A stretch of DNA of 64,000 nucleotides, from NCBI RefSeq assembly GCF_014648475.1, contig NZ_BMRE01000031.1, positions 1 to 64,000 on the forward strand, in the 5' to 3' direction. Positions 48,001 to 56,696 of the stretch are shown here, one piece after another; position 1 is the stretch's first letter; each line of letters begins with the position of its first letter. Made by a program: the position numbers and the translations under genes. The notes under the pieces are model-generated. The model saw only the letters and a program-made list of their open reading frames with translations, did not search any database and was not told the origin of the DNA. Origin of the DNA: Lentzea flava (lineage in GTDB: Bacteria > Actinomycetota > Actinomycetes > Mycobacteriales > Pseudonocardiaceae).

Positions 48001-51000
48001 GTGGCACGCCGCAAGGGACCCACGACCAAGGTCGACCCCGCCGCGTTCGACCGGGCCGGCGCGAAGGTTCTCGACAACTCGCTGAAGACGGAGATCGAGG
48101 ATTCGTACCTGGAGTACGCGTACTCGGTCATCCACTCGCGGGCACTGCCGGACGCGCGGGACGGCCTCAAGCCGGTGCACCGCCGCATCCTGTTCTCGAT
48201 GCAGGAGAACGGTCAGCGCCCCAACACCCCGTACGTGAAGTCGTCCCGCGTGGTCGGTGACTGCTTCGTACGGGGCGCTCTGGTGTCGACACCGGAGGGG
48301 CTGAGGCCGATCGAACAGATCGAGGTCGGTGATCTCGTGCTCGACGGCGGCGGTACGCCGGTGCGGGTGAGCGAGGTCTACGAGAACCCTGTTTCCGATC
48401 TCGTGCGGATCACCTGGTCGAACGGTCGCACGATGCTCGTCACCCCCGGGCAGCGTTTCCGGACCGTCGAGTCCGACCTGTCGATCGGCTGGACCGCGGC
48501 GACGGACCTGGCCGGTCGGCAGACGATCGGGTACGGCGCTGCCCGGCAGGCAGGTCTTGCGTCGGACGCCGGTGACGTCACCGCGTATGTCCAAGGGCTC
48601 ATCGTCGCCGAGGGATTCGCCGTCGATCGGAAGCGTGCCGCCGACGGGCGAGTGCGCATTCACATGTGCGATGCCGAGCCGCTCGACGTCGCACACGGTT
48701 GGGCGATCCTCAACGGCGTCAACGTCACGCGTGGCAAGCGTGTCGCGAAGAACCCGAAGCACAAGGATCAGCACATCCTCACCTTCGCGCGCCATGAGAC
48801 GTTGCTGGAGGCCGGAACGCCGCTCAGCGACCAGAAGGTCGTGCCGCCGAGCGTGCTGGCTGACCGGTCCGCGTGGGCCCCGTTCATCGCGGGCTTCTTC
48901 GACGGCGACGGTTACGTGCGCAAGCAGAACCGCGAGATCGTGCTGGTCAGCACGAGCCAGAGGTTGATCGGGCAGCTGCACGGCATGCTCGCGGACGCCG
49001 GCATCCACGGGCACCACTGGTCGCGGGCCAGCACGACCGGTCACAAGACACTGCTGGGGCTTTCGGTCTCCGGGCGTGACGCTGCGGCTCTGGCTCTGGC
49101 GTTGCTGCCCTGGACGAAGATCGGCCACAAGCAGGACGGCCTGCGTCAGGTTCTGTCCATCGGCTATCGCTACGGCGGCAAGCAGGGCAACGACCGGCTG
49201 CCGTGCGCACCGGTGATGGCGGAGTTCTCCGCTGCTCACCGGGGAGGTGGCTGGTTCCGCGACACCGAAGGCGTGGCGTTCCGGGCGTCGTTGGGCCCGG
49301 ATGTCCGCTATGGCAAGGACCGCCACGGCAAGGAGCTCGCCGAGCGCTTTTTCCAACTCGGGCGCGCGCATGAGGACGGTTGGATCGAGAAGCTGCGCCG
49401 AATCGGCTCCCCGCTGGCCGCACACCTGGAAGCGTTGTCGGGCTTCAGCTTCCTCGAAGTGACGTCGGTTGAACGGGTCGCGCCCGACACGACCTACGAC
49501 ATCCAGGTCGCGACCGAGGAACACGCGTTCGTGGTCGACGGCCAGGTCGTGCACAACTGCATGGGCAAGTACCACCCGCACGGTGACACGGCGATCTACG
49601 ACGCGTTGGTCCGCCTCGCGCAGGACTTCAGCCTCAACGAGCCGCTCATCGACGGTCACGGCAACTTCGGTTCCCCTGACGACGGCCCGGCGGCGAGCCG
49701 GTACACCGAGTGCCGCATGTCCCCGGTCGCCATGCAGCTGGTCAGCGAGCTGAACGAGGAGACGGTCGACTTCCGGCCGAACTACGACGGCTCGCTCGAA
49801 GAGCCGTCGGTGCTCCCCGCGGCGTTTCCGAACCTGCTGGTCAACGGCACGTCGGGCATCGCGGTCGGCATGGCGACGAACATGATCCCGCACAACCTGC
49901 GCGAGGTGATCGGGGCGGCGCGGTGGCTGATCACGCACCCCAACGCCGGCCTGGACAAGCTCATGGAGTTCGTGCCCGGCCCGGACCTGCCGACCGGCGG
50001 CATCCTGCTGGGCCTCGACGAGGTCAGGAAGGCCTACGAGACCGGCCGCGGCGTGGTCCGGATGCGGGCGAAGGTCGAGATCGGCCCGCTGGAGGGCAGC
50101 AGGGGACGTCAGGCCATCACGGTCACCGAGCTGCCGTACGGCGTGGGGGCCGAGCGGATCGTCGAGAAGATCACCGACGAGGTCAACAAGTCCAAGCGGC
50201 TCACCGGCATCGCCGACGTCAAGGACCTCACCGACCGCGAGAACGGCATCCGGCTCGTCATCGAGTGCAAGGTCGGGGTGAACCCGCAGGCGTTGCTCGC
50301 GGACCTCTACCGGCTCACGCCGATGGAGCAGTCGTTCGGCATCAACAACCTGGTGCTGGTGGACGGGCAGCCGCAGACGCTCGGCCTCAAGGAGTTGCTG
50401 GAGGTCTTCCTCAAGCACCGGTACGAGGTCGTCACGCGGCGCACGAAGTTCCGCCGCCGCAAGCGCGAGGAGCGGTTGCACCTGGTCGAGGGTCTGCTCA
50501 AGGCCCTGCTCGACATCGACAAGGTCATCAAGCTGATCCGGGGCAGTGAGAACGCCGCTGCCGCCAAGGACGGCCTGATGAAGCAGTTCAAGCTGTCGGA
50601 GATCCAGGCCTCCTACATCCTCGACACGCCGCTGCGCCGTCTCACCAAGTACGACAAGCTCGAGCTCGAGAACGAGCAGGACAAGCTGAACAAGGAGATC
50701 GCGGAGCTGACCGCGATCCTCGAGGACGAGGACGTGCTGAAGAAGCTCGTCTCGACCGAGCTCGCGAACGTCGCCAAGGAGCTGGGTGGCGACCGCAGGA
50801 CCAGCCTCATCGACGGTGACCTCAAGGAGGTGCTGGCGGCGTCCAAGCCCGCCGGTCCGCTGGAGGTCGCGGACGACCCGTGCCAGGTCATCCTCAGCGC
50901 CACCGGGCTGGTCGCGCGCACCGCGGCCGAGTCGGAGGAGGTGTCGGAGGGCAAGCGCCGGGCCGGTCGGGTGAAGCACGACGCGGTCGCGGCGGTGGTC

Positions 51001-51777
51001 CACTCGACCGCGCGCGGCCAGGTCGTGCTCATCACGAACCTCGGGCGGGCGTTCAAGACCGACGTGTTGCCGTTGCCGGTGCTGCCGGAGCAGAGCGGAA
51101 CGGTCAGCCTTCGCGGTGGTATGGCGGCGAGTGAGCTGGTGCCGCTGGAGAAGGGCGAGAAGGTCGTCGGCATCGCGCCGCTCGACCCGAAGGACTCGCC
51201 GGGTCTCGCACTGGGCACGCGACAGGGCACCGTGAAGGTGTGCGCGCCGGAGTGGCCGGTGCGGTCGGACGAGTTCGAGGTCATCACGCTCAAGGACGGC
51301 GACGAGATCGTCGGCGCCACGTGGCTCACGGACGGCACCGAGACGCTCGCGTTCATCAGCAGCGACTCGTCGTTGCTGCGCTACGACGCGAAGCTGGTGC
51401 GGCCGCAGGGTCTCAAGGGCGGTGGCATGGCGGGCATCAACCTGTCCGGCGACGCGCACGTGGTGTTCTTCGGGGCGATTCGCACGGACGACGACGAGCA
51501 CGGCGAGCCGATGGTCGTCACCTCCTCGGGGCAGAGCGTCAAGGTCACCCCGTTCAGCGAGTACCCGGCGAAGGGCCGCGCCACGGGTGGTGTGCGGTCG
51601 CAGCGGTTCCTCAAGGGCGAGTCGCACCTGGTGCTGGCGTGGATCGGCAGCAGGCCCGCGGGCGCGGACGACAAGGGCTCGCCGGTCGAGCTGCCCGACG
51701 TCGACCACCGGCGCGACGGCTCCGGTCACGCGCATCCCGGTCCGGACGTCATCGGGCACTTGATCGAGCGGGACTAG
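48001..51777 (+). CDS. Topoisomerase IV/gyrase subunit A (ParC-like) interrupted by an intein
   Basis: A 1258-codon frame encoding an 826-residue type IIA breakage-reunion subunit after splicing. The host part starts SYLEYAYSVIHSRALPDARDG and is cut at SSRVVGD/CMGKYHPHGD, just N-terminal to the catalytic region. The active-site Tyr follows in ASRYTECRMSP (after the intein). Downstream are the tower/coiled-coil region (KLELENEQDKLNKEIAELTAILED) and the C-terminal beta-pinwheel blades (about 50880 onward). GTG 48001 lies 19 bp after the ParE-like stop. The intein occupies 48262-49557. A hairpin at 51791 follows the stop. Confidence 0.93.
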   Translation: MARRKGPTTKVDPAAFDRAGAKVLDNSLKTEIEDSYLEYAYSVIHSRALPDARDGLKPVHRRILFSMQENGQRPNTPYVKSSRVVGDCFVRGALVSTPEGLRPIEQIEVGDLVLDGGGTPVRVSEVYENPVSDLVRITWSNGRTMLVTPGQRFRTVESDLSIGWTAATDLAGRQTIGYGAARQAGLASDAGDVTAYVQGLIVAEGFAVDRKRAADGRVRIHMCDAEPLDVAHGWAILNGVNVTRGKRVAKNPKHKDQHILTFARHETLLEAGTPLSDQKVVPPSVLADRSAWAPFIAGFFDGDGYVRKQNREIVLVSTSQRLIGQLHGMLADAGIHGHHWSRASTTGHKTLLGLSVSGRDAAALALALLPWTKIGHKQDGLRQVLSIGYRYGGKQGNDRLPCAPVMAEFSAAHRGGGWFRDTEGVAFRASLGPDVRYGKDRHGKELAERFFQLGRAHEDGWIEKLRRIGSPLAAHLEALSGFSFLEVTSVERVAPDTTYDIQVATEEHAFVVDGQVVHNCMGKYHPHGDTAIYDALVRLAQDFSLNEPLIDGHGNFGSPDDGPAASRYTECRMSPVAMQLVSELNEETVDFRPNYDGSLEEPSVLPAAFPNLLVNGTSGIAVGMATNMIPHNLREVIGAARWLITHPNAGLDKLMEFVPGPDLPTGGILLGLDEVRKAYETGRGVVRMRAKVEIGPLEGSRGRQAITVTELPYGVGAERIVEKITDEVNKSKRLTGIADVKDLTDRENGIRLVIECKVGVNPQALLADLYRLTPMEQSFGINNLVLVDGQPQTLGLKELLEVFLKHRYEVVTRRTKFRRRKREERLHLVEGLLKALLDIDKVIKLIRGSENAAAAKDGLMKQFKLSEIQASYILDTPLRRLTKYDKLELENEQDKLNKEIAELTAILEDEDVLKKLVSTELANVAKELGGDRRTSLIDGDLKEVLAASKPAGPLEVADDPCQVILSATGLVARTAAESEEVSEGKRRAGRVKHDAVAAVVHSTARGQVVLITNLGRAFKTDVLPLPVLPEQSGTVSLRGGMAASELVPLEKGEKVVGIAPLDPKDSPGLALGTRQGTVKVCAPEWPVRSDEFEVITLKDGDEIVGATWLTDGTETLAFISSDSSLLRYDAKLVRPQGLKGGGMAGINLSGDAHVVFFGAIRTDDDEHGEPMVVTSSGQSVKVTPFSEYPAKGRATGGVRSQRFLKGESHLVLAWIGSRPAGADDKGSPVELPDVDHRRDGSGHAHPGPDVIGHLIERD
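48262..49557 (+). other. Intein with LAGLIDADG homing endonuclease, 432 residues
   Basis: In-frame insertion beginning with Cys (CFVRGALVSTPEGLRPI, block A) and ending VVHN before Cys+1 of CMGKYHPHGD. Block B is near ITWSNGRTMLVTPGQRFRTV (TxxH replaced by TxxQ-R; note no canonical His). LAGLIDADG-like motifs are YVQGLIVAEGFAVD (about residue 110) and APFIAGFFDGDGYVRK (about 212). Blocks F/G are DIQVATEEHAFVVDGQVVHN. Both splice-site residues (Cys1, His-Asn, Cys+1) are intact. The insertion point equals the known mycobacterial GyrA-a site. Confidence 0.92.
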
Positions 51778-51790
51778 TTCGCGGGTTCGA

Positions 51791-51831
51791 GACCGGCGAG
51801 GGTGAGGCGTTGACAGCCTTCCTCGCCGGTC
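51791..51831. terminator. Probable terminator after topoisomerase subunit A
   Basis: A perfect 11-bp stem (GACCGGCGAGG 51791-51801 with CCTCGCCGGTC 51821-51831) and 19-base loop lie 14 bp after the stop. The loop may pair further (GAGGC with GCCTT). There is no clear U-tract. Confidence 0.6.
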
Positions 51832-51924
51832 GGCCCTGTCGACCAGCGGTAGGCGTCTCGGCACGCGGCGTCTCCGAATGGCTGAACTTGGCTGATATCA
51901 GGGGCAAGCCCGCGGTCCAGCGCG

Positions 51925-53589
51925 ATGATCGAGAGCGTGTCTGATTCTTCCGCACGGAGGTCCGCATCATCGCTGGTGTCGCCTCCGCACACGTCGCGGC
52001 CGTTGTTGCCGAAGTGGATCGTGCCGGCGGTTGCGGTGGTCGTGCTCGCCGCGGCAGGAGTGGCGGGATGGCTGTTGTGGCACTGGGTCGACACATTGGC
52101 CTTGGCTGATCCGGAGAAGAAGGCCACCGCACAGTTGGACGTGGTGAAGATCGCCGCGTCGATCGTGGTGGCTGGGGGTGGTCTGTTCGCGTTGTATTTG
52201 GCGGTGCGGCGGCAGCGAACACAGGAATTGGAGCTGGAAGCTCGCCACGCCGAACTCCGCCACCGGCAGTCCGAGCTGGATCAGCGTGATCGGATCCAGG
52301 CTCACACCGAGCAAGTCGCAGAGACCAATCGCCTGCATGCCGAACGCGTCGCGACCAACACGGAGTGGGACGCCGCCGCGCGTCGCGTGACCGAGCTCTA
52401 CAGCACGTCGGTCGGGCAGCTCGGCTCAGACCGCGCAGCCGTCCGGTTGGGCGGAATGTATGCCCTGGAACGCCTCGCCCAAGACAACCCTCACCAGCGG
52501 CAGACGGTGGTCAACGTGCTGTGCGCCTACCTCCGCATGCCTTACTCCGCGCCCGGTGACAGGCCGGCGCTTCGGCGAATCGGAGGGCTCCGAGCCCCGT
52601 TCAAATCCTCGCCACGCGGTTTCTCGGCGATCGCGCCGGCCTCGACACCGCGTCCAGGAGCCGACGAGGAGCTTCAAGAGCGGGAGGTACGGCTCACGGC
52701 TCAACGTCTGCTCGCAACCCATCTGATTCCCCAGGTCGTGAACAACGGTTCGACCTGGTCATTGGCCACGTTCTGGCCGGACATCGACCTCGACCTCTCC
52801 GGCGCCACCCTCATCGATTTCGTCCTGAGCGGTTGTGCGGTCCGGACCTTCCAAGCTGATCGCGCTCGGTTCATCGGACCCACCAGCTTCGCTGGAACCG
52901 CGTTCGCCGGCTTTGTGACGTTTCCCGGTGCGACGTTCACCGGACCCGTCGACTTCGAGGGCGCAACATTCGCAGGCCCCGCCCATTTCGACGGGGTGAC
53001 CTTCGGCGCCAACGCTCCCGCGACCTTCAACCGGGACTACCGCTTTCATCCCTTCGACGTCGGTTTCCGGAACGCGAGGTTCACTGCGGAGGCCACCTTC
53101 AGCAACGCAACGTTCACTGGGGCCACCAGCTTTGAGAACGTGGTTTTCGCGGGGATTCCGAAGTTCTTCGGAGCGAGGTTCAGCTGGACGACCACGTTCA
53201 GTGGAGCGAGGTTCGAGGGAGCGGTCTTCGCGCGCTCGAGCTTCGCCGGGCACGCCGGGTTTGAACGGGCCACGTTCGAGGGCGTGACCAGCTTCGACAG
53301 CGCGAGGTTCTCCGGCGAAACCCGGTTCGATGAGACCAGGTTCGCGGTGACGACGTGGTTCCGGGATGCGACGTTCGACCGCGAACCGTGGTTCGACGGT
53401 GCGCTGGCCAAGTGGTCCGAACGAACGTGGGGACGGCCTTCGACGTGGCCGCCGGGTTGGCGTCTCTCAGACGAGCCCGTCGCCGTCGAGGGGTCAGATG
53501 GTTCCTGGCGTGCCCTCGAGCGGATCGAACGTGACGAACCGGTGGACCATGATCGGCTCGCCCGAGCCGGGGAAGATGCAGGGTCTTGA
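51925..53589 (+). CDS. Membrane pentapeptide-repeat protein
   Basis: A 554-residue protein with two N-terminal membrane helices (KWIVPAVAVVVLAAAGVAGWLLWHW and VVKIAASIVVAGGGLFALYLAV, split as in topology). A charged coiled coil follows (QRTQELELEARHAELRHRQSELD, in parts, to about 150). The region WDAAARRVTELYSTSVGQLGSDRAAVRLGGMYALERLAQD (parts, about 150-190) is the HEAT-like conserved segment of this family. The C-terminal third is a pentapeptide-type beta-helix with F at every fifth position (GATFTGPVDFEGATFAG, VTSFDSARFSGETRF). Family members have no clear role. GC is slightly lower than neighbours, and the gene stands alone. Confidence 0.85.
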   Translation: MIESVSDSSARRSASSLVSPPHTSRPLLPKWIVPAVAVVVLAAAGVAGWLLWHWVDTLALADPEKKATAQLDVVKIAASIVVAGGGLFALYLAVRRQRTQELELEARHAELRHRQSELDQRDRIQAHTEQVAETNRLHAERVATNTEWDAAARRVTELYSTSVGQLGSDRAAVRLGGMYALERLAQDNPHQRQTVVNVLCAYLRMPYSAPGDRPALRRIGGLRAPFKSSPRGFSAIAPASTPRPGADEELQEREVRLTAQRLLATHLIPQVVNNGSTWSLATFWPDIDLDLSGATLIDFVLSGCAVRTFQADRARFIGPTSFAGTAFAGFVTFPGATFTGPVDFEGATFAGPAHFDGVTFGANAPATFNRDYRFHPFDVGFRNARFTAEATFSNATFTGATSFENVVFAGIPKFFGARFSWTTTFSGARFEGAVFARSSFAGHAGFERATFEGVTSFDSARFSGETRFDETRFAVTTWFRDATFDREPWFDGALAKWSERTWGRPSTWPPGWRLSDEPVAVEGSDGSWRALERIERDEPVDHDRLARAGEDAGS

Positions 53590-53661
53590 GCTGATGTCAG
53601 CAGTGCCGGTTGCGTTCTTCGAGGCAGACGCCAAATGCGGGCGGCTTGCACATGTTGTCAG

Positions 53662-53813
53662 TTAGGACGCGATCGTGAGCTGCCGGCGCATCCGGCCGAA
53701 GAGCTTGGCGTTGTTCATGGCGAGGACGCCGACGAGGGTGCCGGACCTTTGCGGACCTGCTGCACGGAGTGGAGCCCGGCCAGCGAGGCGCCTGTCACGA
53801 CGACGGTTCTCAT
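53662..53813 (-). pseudogene. Ferredoxin reductase remnant: first and last codons only
   Basis: ATG 53813 overlaps the TGA of the ferredoxin remnant and begins MRTVVVTGASLAGLHSVQQVRK, the FAD-binding N-terminus of a Rieske-type ferredoxin reductase. About 25 codons in, the frame shifts, and the other frame reads GTLVGVLAMNNAKLFGRMRR and QLTIAS to TAA 53662-53664, the usual reductase C-terminus. A normal reductase has about 400 codons, so some 1.1 kb is missing internally. The 152-bp remnant cannot be functional. Confidence 0.7.
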
Positions 53814-54092
53814 GCGACGGCCTCGTGGCTGGTGTCGACGTAGATCATGCCGTCCCGCACCACGACCGGGTACGTGCGGACGGGCTTCTTGGCGGGCAGG
53901 CACGTCGGCATGCCGGTGCGGAGGTCGAAGCTCGCGGCGTGCAGCGGGCATTCGACGAAGCAGCCCTCCAGCCAGCCCTCGGACAGGGAGCGTCCTGGTG
54001 GCTGCAGGTGTCGTCGATGGCGTAGAGGCTCGCCGCTGTTTCAGGGCTGTGACCACGCGGAACTCGGCGGTTTCGGATGACTCCGTCCGTGC
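53810..54092 (-). pseudogene. Frameshifted Rieske ferredoxin remnant
   Basis: Two frames carry one Rieske [2Fe-2S] ferredoxin. One reads SLYAIDDTCSHQDAPCP (first Cys-x-His), and after a single-base loss near 53980 the other reads EGWLEGCFVECPLHAASF, DLRTGMPTCLPAKKPVRTYP and VVVRDGMIYVDTSHEAVA to a stop at 53810-53812. The second Cys-x2-His (CPLH) is present. Upstream a second frame break separates an AEFRV fragment from the Cys-His part, and no start codon remains. It was probably the electron carrier of a Rieske oxygenase. Confidence 0.75.
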
Positions 54093-54143
54093 GACAAGGG
54101 CTTGACAACGGTTCGCCGCGAGACTCACTGTGATGCGCCGCAG

Positions 54144-54178
54144 TTGCATAATGCGAACAAGGTTGCGTATTACGGAAC
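54144..54178. promoter_or_regulatory. Tandem palindromic operator before glyA
   Basis: Two copies of a 15-16-base element, TTGCATAATGCGAAC (54144-54158) and TTGCGTATTACGGAAC (54163-54178), repeat directly at 19-bp spacing. Each holds its own palindrome (GCAT-A-ATGC; CGTA-T-TACG). They lie 22-56 bp upstream of the glyA start in unusually AT-rich sequence. The binding protein is not known; an IclR- or GntR-type regulator would suit. Confidence 0.55.
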
Positions 54179-54199
54179 TCGCTCGGAAGGGTTGGCCCG

Positions 54200-55477
<1,278 letters not shown>

Positions 55478-55495
55478 ACGAGTCAGGAGAAGCGA

Positions 55496-56581
55496 GTGGC
55501 ACACGCGGTGAACGGTGTCGTGGCGGCGGGGCGCGGAGCCGAGGTCTCGGTCGAGACCGTCCTCGTGCCGGACCCCGGACCCGGCGAGGCGCTGGTGAAA
55601 GTGCAGGCCTGCGGGGTCTGCCACACCGACCTGCACTACCGGGAGGGCGGGATCAACGACGAGTTCCCGTTCCTGCTCGGGCACGAGGCCGCGGGGATCG
55701 TCGAGGCGGTCGGTGACGGCGTGACCGACCTGGAGCCCGGTGACTTCGTGATCCTCAACTGGCGCGCCGTGTGCGGTTCGTGCCGCTCGTGCCTGCGCGG
55801 CCGGCCGCAGTACTGCTTCAACACCCACAACGCCTCCCAGCCCATGACGCTGGCCGACGGCACCCCGCTGTCCCCGGCGCTCGGCATCGGCGCGTTCGCG
55901 GAGAAGACGCTCGTCCACAGCGGACAGTGCACCAAGGTCGACCCGAAGGCACCGGCGGAGGTCGCGGGCCTGCTCGGCTGCGGTGTCATGGCGGGCATCG
56001 GCGCCGCGATCAACACCGGCGGGGTCACCCGCGGCGACAGCGTGGCGGTGCTCGGCTGCGGTGGTGTCGGTGACGCGGCCGTCGCGGGCGCGCGGCTGGC
56101 CGGTGCGCGGACGATCATCGCCGTCGACCTCGACCCCGCGAAACTCGAGTGGGCGGAACGGTTCGGAGCCACGCACACGGTCAACGCCCGCGAGCAGGAC
56201 GTAGTGGAGACGATCCGCGAGCTCACCGAGGGCAACGGCGCCGACGTCGTGATCGACGCGGTCGGCCGCCCGGAGACCTTCAAGCAGGCCTTCTACGCGC
56301 GCGACCACGCCGGAACCGCCGTGCTGGTGGGCGTGCCGACGCCGGACATGCTGCTCGAACTGCCGTTGATCGACGTGTTCTCGCGCGGTGGCGCGGTGAA
56401 GTCGTCCTGGTACGGCGACTGCCTGCCCAGCCGCGACTTCCCGATGCTCATCGACCTCTACCTGCAGGGCAGGCTCGACCTCGGGGCGTTCGTCTCGGAG
56501 ACGATCGGCCTGGGCGACGTCGAGAAGGCGTTCGCCGACATGCACCACGGCCGCGTGCTGCGTTCGGTGGTCGTCCTGTGA
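55496..56581 (+). CDS. S-(hydroxymethyl)mycothiol dehydrogenase
   Basis: A 361-residue zinc-dependent, NAD-linked medium-chain dehydrogenase that oxidises the formaldehyde-mycothiol adduct in actinobacteria. The catalytic zinc site has ACGVCHTDLHYREG and GHEAAGIVEAVGDG, the structural zinc site has CGSCRSCLRGRPQYC, and the cofactor fold has VAVLGCGGVGDAAVAGARLAG with acidic VDLD (NAD preference). GTG 55496 follows AGGAG. Here it would detoxify formaldehyde from betaine, dimethylglycine and sarcosine demethylation. In relatives an MBL-fold hydrolase gene normally follows; only its remnant is left (56578-56664). Confidence 0.93.
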   Translation: MAHAVNGVVAAGRGAEVSVETVLVPDPGPGEALVKVQACGVCHTDLHYREGGINDEFPFLLGHEAAGIVEAVGDGVTDLEPGDFVILNWRAVCGSCRSCLRGRPQYCFNTHNASQPMTLADGTPLSPALGIGAFAEKTLVHSGQCTKVDPKAPAEVAGLLGCGVMAGIGAAINTGGVTRGDSVAVLGCGGVGDAAVAGARLAGARTIIAVDLDPAKLEWAERFGATHTVNAREQDVVETIRELTEGNGADVVIDAVGRPETFKQAFYARDHAGTAVLVGVPTPDMLLELPLIDVFSRGGAVKSSWYGDCLPSRDFPMLIDLYLQGRLDLGAFVSETIGLGDVEKAFADMHHGRVLRSVVVL

Positions 56582-56664
56582 GCGCGCGGATCGAGCACCT
56601 CGTCACGTCCGGGACGGCGCGGAGGCGCCCCGGCTCGACGACTGGGCCAAGCGCGGTCACTGAC
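56578..56664 (+). pseudogene. MBL-fold hydrolase remnant: first and last codons only
   Basis: GTG 56578 overlaps the dehydrogenase stop and reads VSARIEHLVTSGT, the N-terminus of the MBL-fold metallohydrolase that usually follows this dehydrogenase gene in actinobacteria. Within 15 codons another frame takes over: EAPRLDDWAKRGH and a stop, matching that family's C-terminus. The roughly 200-codon core with the metal-binding HxHxDH is gone. Confidence 0.65.
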
Positions 56665-56696
56665 AGCCCACCCCACCACACGGCAGGAGAACTTCC

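Noticed and set aside
48580..48960. A separate homing endonuclease gene
   Set aside because: The LAGLIDADG motifs are in frame with the topoisomerase gene and lie within intact intein splice blocks.
51781..51800. GGTTCGAGACC looks like a tRNA T-loop
   Set aside because: The flanking bases do not form a T-arm, acceptor stem or anticodon arm; the sequence is part of a terminator hairpin.
47854..51864. A 1336-codon open frame antisense to the topoisomerase subunit A gene
   Set aside because: It is the mirror frame of a strongly recognisable gene, Arg/Asp/Leu-rich, with no domain I recognise.
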